Source: Aquimarina algiphila (GTDB lineage Bacteria; Bacteroidota; Bacteroidia; Flavobacteriales; Flavobacteriaceae). From it: DNA of 64,000 nucleotides. Location: positions 1 to 64,000 of the forward strand of contig NZ_VLNR01000035.1 of NCBI RefSeq assembly GCF_007489275.1, given 5' to 3'. The position numbers were made by a program, and so were the translations under genes. This document shows, piece by piece, positions 55,945 through 62,368 of this stretch (its first letter is position 1; each line of letters starts with the position of its first letter). Below the pieces are notes generated by a model, which saw only the letters and a program-made list of their open reading frames with translations, did no database searches and was not told the origin of the DNA.

Positions 55945-55996
55945 GTCAATCTGAGCTTGTCGAAGATCAATTACACTTCGGCAAGTTCAGTTTGAC
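55945..55996. repeat. REP-like palindrome between the nucleotidyltransferase genes
   Basis: GTCAatCTGAgCTTGtCGAAG...CTTCGgCAAGttCAGttTGAC, a 52-base imperfect inverted repeat of the type dispersed through many Flavobacteria genomes. Similar words (CCTGAGCCCAGTCGAAGG, ACTGAGCTTATCGAA) recur in the tRNA region. Confidence 0.65.
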
Positions 55997-56008
55997 TAGC
56001 TAACAATA

Positions 56009-57070
56009 ATGAAAATGAAAACCATAGCAGAATTAAAAGCATCAGGAAACATCATATTCAAATGTATTAGTGGTAGTAGAGCATATGGATTAGCTACAGC
56101 AACATCAGATACAGATATAAGAGGTGTTTTTGTATTACCAAAAGAACAATTCTATTCGTTGGAATATATTGGTCAGATTAATAACGAAACCAATGATATT
56201 GTATACTATGAACTTAGAAAGTTTATAGAACTATTATCAAAGAATAATCCTAATATTTTAGAATTATTGAATGTACCGAAAGATTGTATCTTAAAGAAAG
56301 ATCCAATTTTTGATCAAATCAAAATGGAATATTTTCTTTCTGGATTGTGTAAAAACACCTTTGCGAATTATGCGTATACACAAATTAAAAAGGCTAGAGG
56401 TTTAAATAAAAAGATCGTAAACCCGGTAGAAAAAGATAGAAAATCAGTTTTGGATTTTTGTTATGTGAGAACTGGGAAACGGTCTATAGTACTTAAAGAG
56501 TTTCTTGAAGACAAAAAACTCGAAGCGAGACATTGTGGATTAGTAAAGATTCCTCATATAAAAGATTGTTATAATCTTTTTTATAGTTCAGAAAAAGGAT
56601 ATCAAGGTATAGCTAGAGAAAATGCAAACGAAGTATGTCTAAGTTCGGTTCAAAAAGAAGAGGAGCCAATTGCTTTACTATATTTTAACGTAGACGGATA
56701 TTCATTCTATTGTAAAAAGTATAAGGAATACTGGGCTTGGGTTGAAAAAAGAAACGAAGAACGATATAAAAATAATACTATGCATGGTAAAAATTATGAT
56801 ACCAAAAACATGATGCATACATTTCGATTGCTTCATATGGCAAAAGAAATAGCTAAAGAAGGTATTGTAAATGTTAGACGATCAGATCGGGATTACCTAT
56901 TAAAAATCAAAAATGGAGATTTTGAATATGATACATTGGTTGATAAAGCAGAAGAGATAAAAGAAAGCTTAGATGTTTTATACGAAAAAGCCGATTTAAT
57001 AGAGCGACCTGACCTAAGTGTAATCAATAAATTAATATTTAAACTGAGAAATGATTACTACGCAAAATAA
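56009..57070 (+). CDS. Second COG3541-type nucleotidyltransferase
   Basis: 353 aa. The catalytic motif GSRAYGLATATSDTDIRGVF lies at about residues 20-40, with the carboxylates in SDTD. The protein is longer than its neighbour, with extra helices and KPY-type basic segments, and ends in a helical bundle. The two genes are distant paralogues (same motif, different C-terminal parts). Its last codons overlap the second copy of the WYL operator. Confidence 0.85.
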   Translation: MKMKTIAELKASGNIIFKCISGSRAYGLATATSDTDIRGVFVLPKEQFYSLEYIGQINNETNDIVYYELRKFIELLSKNNPNILELLNVPKDCILKKDPIFDQIKMEYFLSGLCKNTFANYAYTQIKKARGLNKKIVNPVEKDRKSVLDFCYVRTGKRSIVLKEFLEDKKLEARHCGLVKIPHIKDCYNLFYSSEKGYQGIARENANEVCLSSVQKEEEPIALLYFNVDGYSFYCKKYKEYWAWVEKRNEERYKNNTMHGKNYDTKNMMHTFRLLHMAKEIAKEGIVNVRRSDRDYLLKIKNGDFEYDTLVDKAEEIKESLDVLYEKADLIERPDLSVINKLIFKLRNDYYAK

Positions 57071-57078
57071 TTGCGTAC
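57058..57078. promoter_or_regulatory. Probable WYL operator, rtcB copy
   Basis: CTACGCA-AAATAAT-TGCGTAC, a 7-7-7 inverted repeat with one mismatch at the outer base. AACATTTG, a -7-like element, follows at 57087-57094, about 9 bases away, the same spacing as at 55148. Confidence 0.7.
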
Positions 57079-57082
57079 TTAA

Positions 57083-58570
<1,488 letters not shown>

Positions 58571-58780
58571 AATCTTATACAAAATTATATTTAGATATAT
58601 ATAATTTAAATACCGATCACCAAGTATTATTGAATTTGAATCTTACAGAAAATAGTATTAAGACCGCTAATCAAAATCAATCTGATTTTTCTGGAAAGAT
58701 AAGTAAAAGGAAAAAATGGTTTCAATTTTGGAAATAAATTTGGAAGTTAAAGTATAAATTATAAATATTTGTATAACAAA

Positions 58781-58906
58781 ATGAAACAAAATAGAATACA
58801 TACCACACCAAAATCACTGTTTAGTCAGTGTGATTATCGATGGATTAATGAATTATCCATTCGAAACAGGGCGCTATGTGATTATTTTAATCATTTTTTG
58901 GAATGA
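58781..58906 (+). CDS. Small ORF of 41 aa with its own terminator
   Basis: Begins MKQNRIHTTPKSLFSQCDYR and ends ALCDYFNHFLE. It is too short to be certain, but it has an ATG start, a balanced composition and a terminator 31 bases downstream. It lies between rtcB and the tRNA array, where two other small ORFs of similar size occur (59308 and 61346). Alternatively the region encodes a structured RNA and the frame is accidental. Function unknown. Confidence 0.4.
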   Translation: MKQNRIHTTPKSLFSQCDYRWINELSIRNRALCDYFNHFLE

Positions 58907-58936
58907 TATAAATTAGAAAACTACTATAGAATAGCA

Positions 58937-58966
58937 AGCGTCCAAGAAATTGGACGCTTTTTTTAT
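58937..58966 (+). terminator. Terminator after the 41-aa ORF
   Basis: AGCGTCCA-AGAAAT-TGGACGCT followed by a T7 run. Confidence 0.85.
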
Positions 58967-59149
58967 GAATTTTTTTTAAGAATAATGAATAAAAGTTAAT
59001 TAGCACATAAAGATTAGTATTTGGAAGTAAGCATCAGGGAGACAGACGGTTACTGCAACTATCCAAAATCTGTTGAAAAACGGACAGGGATTCTTATATC
59101 TAATTTTTAACATAATGATCTGATTATCAAGCAAATAAATGAAAAAATG

Positions 59150-59181
59150 TTTGCAGATTTAAAATAAAGGTTTAATCTTTG
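59150..59181 (+). promoter_or_regulatory. Promoter upstream of the 39-aa ORF
   Basis: TTTG at 59150-59153 and TAATCTTTG at 59173-59181, 19 bases apart, a good match to the Bacteroidetes -33/-7 pattern. No WYL operator overlaps it, so it may be constitutive. Confidence 0.6.
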
Positions 59182-59307
59182 CATCGCAATCAAAACAAGA
59201 AATAATAGAATTTGTCATTTTGGTGTAGACCAGAATCTATTATACAGATTTTAGATTTTAGCATTTGCTGGAATGACAAGTAAAAAAATAATATAAAACA
59301 TATAAAA

Positions 59308-59427
59308 ATGATTCCGAGTAATTCACAACATACGATAAACCGCCTCTTTACCAAACAAAGAGAATATTGTTCTGATGTGAACATAAAAGGTGTCTATTTT
59401 ATAGAAAGGATGTGTATAAGAATATAA
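59308..59427 (+). CDS. Small ORF of 39 aa with promoter and terminator
   Basis: Begins MIPSNSQHTINRLFTKQREY and ends GVYFIERMCIRI. It is preceded by a good promoter and followed by a terminator, so the region is certainly transcribed. The transcript (about 59190-59480) could be a small RNA, a small protein mRNA or both. No family was recognised. Confidence 0.4.
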   Translation: MIPSNSQHTINRLFTKQREYCSDVNIKGVYFIERMCIRI

Positions 59428-59454
59428 CATATACATATACTAAAATATATAAGA

Positions 59455-59482
59455 AGACGCCCGAACAAGGCGTCTTTTTTTT
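59455..59482 (+). terminator. Terminator after the 39-aa ORF
   Basis: AGACGCC-CGAACAA-GGCGTCT followed by a T8 run. Confidence 0.88.
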
Positions 59483-59601
59483 GGATGAAACTTTTTTTGA
59501 AGATTAATTTTTTTAAATCGGAAAAGAAAATAGTTGAATGCATTCCGATGAATATCGGAAACTTATTTCTAAAAGAATCTAATGTTTCTAAACAACTGAA
59601 T

Positions 59602-59711
59602 TTTGAAAAAGGAACTAGGGATTAGTTCATTGACATATTGAAAACTAAACACATTGACGTGTAGCTGTCCCAAACTTGATTTGGGACTTAAAAAATATAC
59701 GTCAATTTTAC
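59602..59711 (+). promoter_or_regulatory. Leader and likely promoter of the tRNA array
   Basis: A TTTG at 59602 and TAGTTCATTG at 59623 could form a promoter. TTCATTGACATATTGAAAAC resembles the leader found before stable-RNA operons in Flavobacteria. A hairpin GTCCCAAA-CTTGA-TTTGGGAC then sits inside a larger inverted repeat (ATTGACGT...ACGTCAAT), directly before the first tRNA. Confidence 0.45.
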
Positions 59712-59798
59712 GGAAGGACAAGCCAATAGGTGGTGGCCGCAGTCTTGAAAACTGTTAGGAGATAACGACTCGTGTGGGTTCGATTCCCACTCCTTCCG
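59712..59798 (+). tRNA. tRNA-Ser(UGA)
   Basis: Complete class II tRNA: acceptor GGAAGGA/TCCTTCC with discriminator G, anticodon loop CTTGAAA, a long variable arm and T-arm GTGGG-TTCGATT-CCCAC. No CCA is encoded. First and best-preserved member of the array. Confidence 0.92.
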
Positions 59799-59805
59799 CT
59801 ATAGA

Positions 59806-59945
59806 GCGTAGAGTAAATACTGGCTTTGTTACGCTCGCCTGCTAAGCGAGTTCACGTCTAGAACGTGATGAAGGTTAGAAATGCTTCGCATTCACGAATA
59901 CCAAAATATAAAGTAGCAACCGATGAGTAATCCTTTACTCTACGC
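59806..59945 (+). tRNA. Aberrant tRNA-Ser(GCU)-like element
   Basis: Anticodon arm CTCGC-CTGCTAA-GCGAG is perfect for Ser(GCU), and a long variable-type hairpin TCACGT...ACGTGA follows. The ends form a 12-bp instead of 7-bp stem (GCGTAGAGTAAA with TTTACTCTACGC). The D-loop lacks GG, and the T-arm reads GGTT-[18 bases]-CGAATACC, an insertion in the T-loop. It cannot mature as a normal tRNA without removal of the insertions; decay or a decoy RNA is possible. Confidence 0.45.
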
Positions 59946-59951
59946 AATAAA

Positions 59952-60049
59952 GATACTATAGCTTAATGGTTAGCGCTGATGAGCTGTTATTCATAAAATA
60001 GTAGGGCCTGTGCCGGACTTGATCCGGTATTCGAATCCTGCCAGTATCG
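59952..60049 (+). tRNA. Aberrant tRNA-Asn(GUU)-like element
   Basis: Acceptor GATACTA/CAGTATC (one mismatch), D-arm GCTT-AATGGTTA-GCGC, and an anticodon region containing GTT in an irregular loop. The 5' strand of the T-stem is replaced by a hairpin CCGGACTTGATCCGG, immediately before TATTCGAATCCTGCC. The same replacement occurs at 60522-60617. Confidence 0.4.
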
Positions 60050-60053
60050 CAAC

Positions 60054-60126
60054 GACAAGGTGGCTGAATGGTTAAGGCTGCAGACTGCAAATCTGTTTTT
60101 TATGAGTTCGAATCTCATCCTTGTCT
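60054..60126 (+). tRNA. tRNA-Cys(GCA)
   Basis: Acceptor GACAAGG/CCTTGTC with discriminator T, anticodon arm GCAGA-CTGCAAA-TCTGT, T-arm ATGAG-TTCGAAT-CTCAT. Complete. Its last 17 bases and the next two recur at 60201-60219. Confidence 0.88.
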
Positions 60127-60226
60127 CAATGATTGGAATAGCATCAAACTTATTTGAATGCTGTGAAAATCCACTTTGTGACTTGATGAGAAAGCGTAGC
60201 AATCTCATCCTTGTCTCAAAAACTAT
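60127..60226 (+). other. Spacer with a duplicated tRNA-Cys 3' end
   Basis: A 19-base copy of the tRNA-Cys tail (AATCTCATCCTTGTCTCAA) at 60201-60219, in a T-arm-like hairpin GATGAG-[12 bases]-TCTCATC. An AGCAT...ATGCT hairpin precedes it. No full tRNA is present. Confidence 0.5.
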
Positions 60227-60309
60227 GGAAGTATTGAGCAATTGGTTGGCTCTCCAGACTGTAAATCTGGTCTCTTCAGAGCTTGTAGGTTCGAGTCCTA
60301 CTACTTCCA
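60227..60309 (+). tRNA. tRNA-Tyr(GUA)
   Basis: Class II: acceptor GGAAGTA/TACTTCC with A73, anticodon arm CCAGA-CTGTAAA-TCTGG, variable arm TCTCTTCAGAGC, T-arm GTAGG-TTCGAGT-CCTAC. Complete. Confidence 0.93.
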
Positions 60310-60315
60310 CTATTT

Positions 60316-60388
60316 AGTACCGTAGCACAATGGCTAGTGCACCCGACTGTCTCTCGGAAGGTCGCGGGTTCGAATCCCGTCGGTACTG
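60316..60388 (+). tRNA. tRNA-Asp(GUC)
   Basis: Acceptor AGTACCG/CGGTACT with discriminator G, D-arm GCAC...GTGC, loop CTGTCTC on a four-pair stem (outer pair C-A mismatched), T-arm GCGGG-TTCGAAT-CCCGT. Its 3' tail is repeated twice downstream. Confidence 0.85.
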
Positions 60389-60516
60389 CAAAGCAGAACC
60401 TGGGGTGAGAAGTTTATCCTGAGCCCAGTCGAAGGGAATCCCGTCGGTACTGCAAAGCAGAACCAGGGGTGAGAAGTTTATCCTGAGCCCAGTCGAAGGG
60501 AATCCCGTCGGTACTG
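60372..60516 (+). repeat. 64-bp tandem repeat made of tRNA-Asp tail plus REP-like element
   Basis: The unit starts at the tRNA-Asp tail (GAATCCCGTCGGTACTGC) and runs through TTTATCCTGAGCCCAGTCGA. It starts at 60372 and 60436, with a partial third copy at 60500; the spacing is exactly 64 bases. The two full copies differ at about one position (CCTGGGG/CCAGGGG). Confidence 0.85.
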
Positions 60517-60521
60517 CAAAA

Positions 60522-60617
60522 CTAGAGATATAACAATGGTAGTTTACCCGCCTTGGACACGTGAGGTTGTAGAGCTTGTACTGAACTTGTTTCAGTATTC
60601 GAGTCCTGTTCTCCAGA
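60522..60617 (+). tRNA. Aberrant tRNA-Pro(UGG)-like element
   Basis: Acceptor CTAGAGA/TCTCCAG (one mismatch). The loop CTTGGAC gives anticodon TGG but on a poor stem. The 5' T-stem strand is replaced by a hairpin CTGAACTTGTTTCAG before TATTCGAGTCCTGT, as in the Asn-like element. Probably not a functional elongator tRNA as written. Confidence 0.4.
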
Positions 60618-60622
60618 CAAAT

Positions 60623-60696
60623 TGCTCATTAGCATAGTGGTTTAGTGCATTCGACTTTCTACTGGAAGACAAGGGTTCGATTCCCTTATGGAGTAC
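60623..60696 (+). tRNA. tRNA-Glu(UUC)-like
   Basis: Acceptor TGCTCAT pairs with ATGGAGTA if one G is bulged. D-arm GCAT-AGTGGTTTA-GTGC, loop CTTTCTA (anticodon TTC) on a weak stem, T-arm AAGGG-TTCGATT-CCCTT. Degenerate but recognisable. Confidence 0.6.
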
Positions 60697-60700
60697 AAAA

Positions 60701-60773
60701 TGAGGTATAACTCAGTTGGTAGAGTACTGTGCTGATATCGCAGAAGTCTTGGGTTCGATCCCCAATGCCTCAA
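60701..60773 (+). tRNA. tRNA-Ile(GAU)
   Basis: Acceptor TGAGGTA/TGCCTCA with A73 and an unusual U1-A72 pair, D-arm ACTC...GAGT, anticodon arm CTGTG-CTGATAT-CGCAG, T-arm TTGGG-TTCGATC-CCCAA. All stems intact. Confidence 0.88.
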
Positions 60774-60778
60774 CTAAT

Positions 60779-60852
60779 GCAGGGATGGCGAAAATGGTAA
60801 ACGCACCTGACTTAGAATCAGGATTTTGAGAGTTCGAGTCTCTCTCCCTGTA
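60779..60852 (+). tRNA. tRNA-Leu(UAG) with short variable loop
   Basis: Acceptor GCAGGGA/TCCCTGT with A73, D-arm GCG...CGC, anticodon arm CCTGA-CTTAGAA-TCAGG, T-arm GAGAG-TTCGAGT-CTCTC. Between anticodon stem and T-stem are only five bases, whereas bacterial tRNA-Leu normally has a long variable arm. Confidence 0.8.
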
Positions 60853-60918
60853 CAGGACGGAGCATAAAATGTCTAGTAGACATTTTTAGCAAACGGGCCA
60901 GACGATGCGCTGGCAATT
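60853..60918 (+). other. Hairpin-rich tRNA-like fragment
   Basis: A perfect hairpin AAAATGTCT-AGT-AGACATTTT and a second one GCCAG...CTGGC, without acceptor or T-arm. Possibly the remnant of a tRNA. Confidence 0.4.
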
Positions 60919-60992
60919 ATTCCACTAGCCCAATTGGAAGAGGCATCGGGTTTAAGCCCCGTACAGTCTTGGTTCGAATCCAAGGTGGAGTA
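60919..60992 (+). tRNA. tRNA-Leu(UAA) with short variable loop
   Basis: Acceptor ATTCCAC/GTGGAGT with A73, D-arm GCC...GGC, loop TTTAAGC (anticodon TAA) on a CGGG/CCCG stem, T-arm CTTGG-TTCGAAT-CCAAG. The variable region is only ACAGT, again without the class II arm. Confidence 0.8.
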
Positions 60993-60999
60993 CGACTAT

Positions 61000-61070
61000 G
61001 GGCTCATGGTGTAACGGAAGCACCCAAGGCTACGAACCTTGGAGTATAGGTTCGAATCCTATTGAGCTTA
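61000..61070 (+). tRNA. tRNA-Arg(ACG), first copy
   Basis: Acceptor GGGCTCA/TGAGCTT with two G-U pairs at the end, D-arm GTGT...GCAC, anticodon arm CAAGG-CTACGAA-CCTTG, T-arm ATAGG-TTCGAAT-CCTAT. Confidence 0.88.
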
Positions 61071-61075
61071 CAAAT

Positions 61076-61146
61076 TGACCTGTGATGTAACGGCAGCATC
61101 CAAAACTTTGACTCTTGGTGTAAAGGTTCGAATCCTTTCATGTCAT
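61076..61146 (+). tRNA. tRNA-Gln(UUG)
   Basis: Acceptor TGACCTG/CATGTCA with one C-U mismatch, D-arm ATGT...GCAT, loop CTTTGAC on a stem with one A-C mismatch, T-arm AAAGG-TTCGAAT-CCTTT. Confidence 0.8.
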
Positions 61147-61152
61147 CAAAAT

Positions 61153-61225
61153 GATGTCTCTAGCTTATCAGGTAAAGCACCCCGATGTGAACGGGAGGAA
61201 CAAGGTTTGAGTCCTGGAGCACATC
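61153..61225 (+). tRNA. tRNA-His(GUG)
   Basis: It carries an extra G at -1 opposite C73, the tRNA-His identity pair. D-arm GCTT...AAGC, loop ATGTGAA on CCCG/CGGG, T-loop TTTGAGT. The acceptor has two mismatches (C5-C68 and C7-A66) and the T-stem one, so it is weaker than a housekeeping copy. Confidence 0.75.
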
Positions 61226-61230
61226 TAAAA

Positions 61231-61303
61231 AGGAATATAGTTCAATTGGATAGAACATTGGGTTACGAACCCAAAGATGCGAGTTCGAGTCTTGCTATTC
61301 TTA
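61231..61303 (+). tRNA. tRNA-Arg(ACG), second copy
   Basis: Acceptor AGGAATA/TATTCTT with A73, D-arm GTTC...GAAC, anticodon arm TTGGG-TTACGAA-CCCAA, T-arm GCGAG-TTCGAGT-CTTGC. Same anticodon as the tRNA at 61000 but a different body. Confidence 0.85.
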
Positions 61304-61345
61304 CTAATTTTTTAAAGCAATGTATAACCAATTCATTTAATTATT

Positions 61346-61522
61346 ATGGAAACTCACTTTACTATTACCAAAAGAAAAATGAACACTATGAAGCTTTTGA
61401 TTACTAGAGTGTTATCAAAGTGGGCTTCGAATTACATCAATGCGATGAGTAAAGCTTTATATCCTCAGGAAACCAAGGGGATAAAAAGCAAAAATGACAG
61501 ACATCGCACTTTTTATAAATGA
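61346..61522 (+). CDS. Small basic protein of 58 aa inside the tRNA region
   Basis: Begins METHFTITKRKMNTMKLLIT, contains RVLSKWASNYINAMSKALYP and ends DRHRTFYK. The composition (basic, with Trp and Tyr) looks like a real small protein. It starts 43 bases after the last tRNA and ends 8 bases before the third WYL operator. It could act as an RNA-binding helper of the cluster; no family was recognised. Confidence 0.5.
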   Translation: METHFTITKRKMNTMKLLITRVLSKWASNYINAMSKALYPQETKGIKSKNDRHRTFYK

Positions 61523-61530
61523 TTTTTGAT

Positions 61531-61551
61531 CTGCGCAAAAAGACTGCGTAG
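61531..61551. promoter_or_regulatory. Probable WYL operator, tRNA-region copy
   Basis: CTGCGCA-AAAAGAC-TGCGTAG, a 7-7-7 inverted repeat with one mismatch, followed about 10 bases later by CATCTTTG, a -7-like element. Same architecture as at 55148 and 57058. It should drive the transcript containing the 108-aa gene and the permuted tRNAs. Confidence 0.7.
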
Positions 61552-61582
61552 TATAATTTCATCTTTGTGGTGTAATTAAAAA

Positions 61583-61659
61583 CAAACCCTCATGTTTAAT
61601 GGGGTATAATTGAGGGTTTGAAGTAGCGCCCTGCTGCAATATGGGGAAAGTAGCAGGGC
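61583..61659 (+). ncRNA. Structured leader or small RNA with two hairpins
   Basis: Two strong stems in a row: CAAACCCTCA/TGAGGGTTTG (61583-61620) and GCCCTGCT/AGCAGGGC (61628-61659). They lie between the WYL-type promoter and the 108-aa gene. Candidates are an attenuator, a regulatory leader or a small noncoding RNA of the cluster. Confidence 0.45.
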
Positions 61660-61678
61660 TTTCATAAAAGAAAATAAT

Positions 61679-62005
61679 ATGAGTTTAAGAAAATCAAAAA
61701 GTATAAGTGGTATAGATGAGTTTTTAGAAAATAACAAAGAATTCTGGCAGCATCTGCAAACGTTTTGTGTTGCTGAGTGTTGTGGTATAGATGCTTTTGA
61801 TTTTTCGAAAGAAAATATAGAAAGAATAATAAGACAGTATAATTATCAAAACATCTTAAATGATATTAATGAATCAATAGAATTCATTAATAAAAGTTCA
61901 TCAAAATTAATAAGTAGTTCAATTTTAAATCATTGTGTTCTAAAAAACAAATTTATTGAGCTTCTTGAAGATATCAAGCGAGTCTTGTTGAGTGTTTCTG
62001 TATAA
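61679..62005 (+). CDS. Small conserved protein with CVAECCGIDAFDF motif (DUF6331-like)
   Basis: 108 aa, cytoplasmic. The conserved block FCVAECCGIDAFDFSKENIE (about residues 30-50) recalls DUF6331 proteins, with paired cysteines that could bind metal. The C-terminal half is helical (LLEDIKRVLLSVSV). It sits in the tRNA region, after a WYL-type promoter and before the permuted tRNAs, so it probably belongs to the RtcB/WYL system. Function unknown. Confidence 0.7.
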   Translation: MSLRKSKSISGIDEFLENNKEFWQHLQTFCVAECCGIDAFDFSKENIERIIRQYNYQNILNDINESIEFINKSSSKLISSSILNHCVLKNKFIELLEDIKRVLLSVSV

Positions 62006-62091
62006 CACCATTGTATGAGGTATTGCATTGTTTGTATCATCACTTCATATACAACTTGATTTGAAGGTTTGACTGTTACCAAAAATAGTCT

Positions 62092-62183
62092 CCATTCTAT
62101 GTGTTGAGGGTTCGAATCCCTTCGGGGCGACTATTTTTAAAATCCATTAACGCCCCGTAGCTCAATGGTAGAGCAATAGATTG
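62092..62183 (+). tRNA. Putative circularly permuted tRNA, Gly-like
   Basis: The 3' part lies first: TCTAT-GTGTT-GAGGG, loop TTCGAAT, CCCTT and acceptor strand CGGGGCG plus A (62096-62130). A 20-base spacer follows, then the 5' part: acceptor CGCCCCG, D-arm GCTC-AATGGTA-GAGC and ATAGA (62151-62180). CGGGGCG/CGCCCCG pair over 7 bp and ATAGA/TCTAT over 5 bp, so both stems form only between the two parts. The break is in the anticodon loop. TTG plus CCAT gives GCC (Gly); a one-base shift gives TCC (Gly). No other partner exists nearby. Confidence 0.6.
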
Positions 62184-62280
62184 TTTCATGTGGGTTCGAA
62201 TCCCACTATCCTTACGGATATGGCGAAATTGGTAAACGCACTAGATTTCGGTTCTAGCGAAGTAGACACTTTAATGTCTT
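62184..62280 (+). tRNA. Putative circularly permuted tRNA, Leu-like body
   Basis: The 3' part (GTGGG-TTCGAAT-CCCAC and TATCCTT, 62190-62214) is followed directly by a 5' part (ACGGATA, D-arm GCG...CGC, anticodon arm CTAGA-TTTCGGT-TCTAG and a long variable hairpin AGACA...TGTCT, 62214-62280). The acceptor strands pair at six of seven positions but share base 62214, so this member is the weakest. The body resembles tRNA-Leu, though the anticodon by position is TCG. The break would be in the variable region. Confidence 0.42.
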
Positions 62281-62368
62281 TTTCAAATGCACAGGTTCGA
62301 TTCCTGTCAAGGCCACTTTTTTAGGCTTTGTAGCTCAGTTTGGTTAGAGCACTACACTCATAATGTAG
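62281..62368 (+). tRNA. Putative circularly permuted tRNA-Met(CAU)
   Basis: The 3' part ACAGG-TTCGATT-CCTGT-CAAGGCC-A (62291-62315) precedes, across an eight-base spacer, the 5' part GGCTTTG-TA-GCTC...GAGC-A and the anticodon arm CTACA-CTCATAA-TGTAG (62324-62368). GGCTTTG/CAAGGCC pair over the whole acceptor (one G-U). The combined molecule reads as an ordinary elongator tRNA-Met of Flavobacteria, broken in the variable loop. No T-arm follows the 5' part, which is otherwise incomplete. Confidence 0.62.

Noticed and set aside
59987..60317. Open frames on both strands over tRNA-Cys and tRNA-Tyr
   Set aside because: The minus-strand product contains the GLEPTSS phrase typical of translated antisense tRNA; these frames are tRNA shadows.
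60372..60516. CRISPR-like appearance of the 64-bp repeat
   Set aside because: There are only two full copies, with no spacers between them; the unit is explained by tRNA-Asp tail plus REP-like sequence.
61075..61407. 110-aa open frame on the plus strand
   Set aside because: It runs through tRNA-Gln, tRNA-His and tRNA-Arg in frame with no start or composition of its own; the tRNAs and the 58-aa ORF explain the region better.
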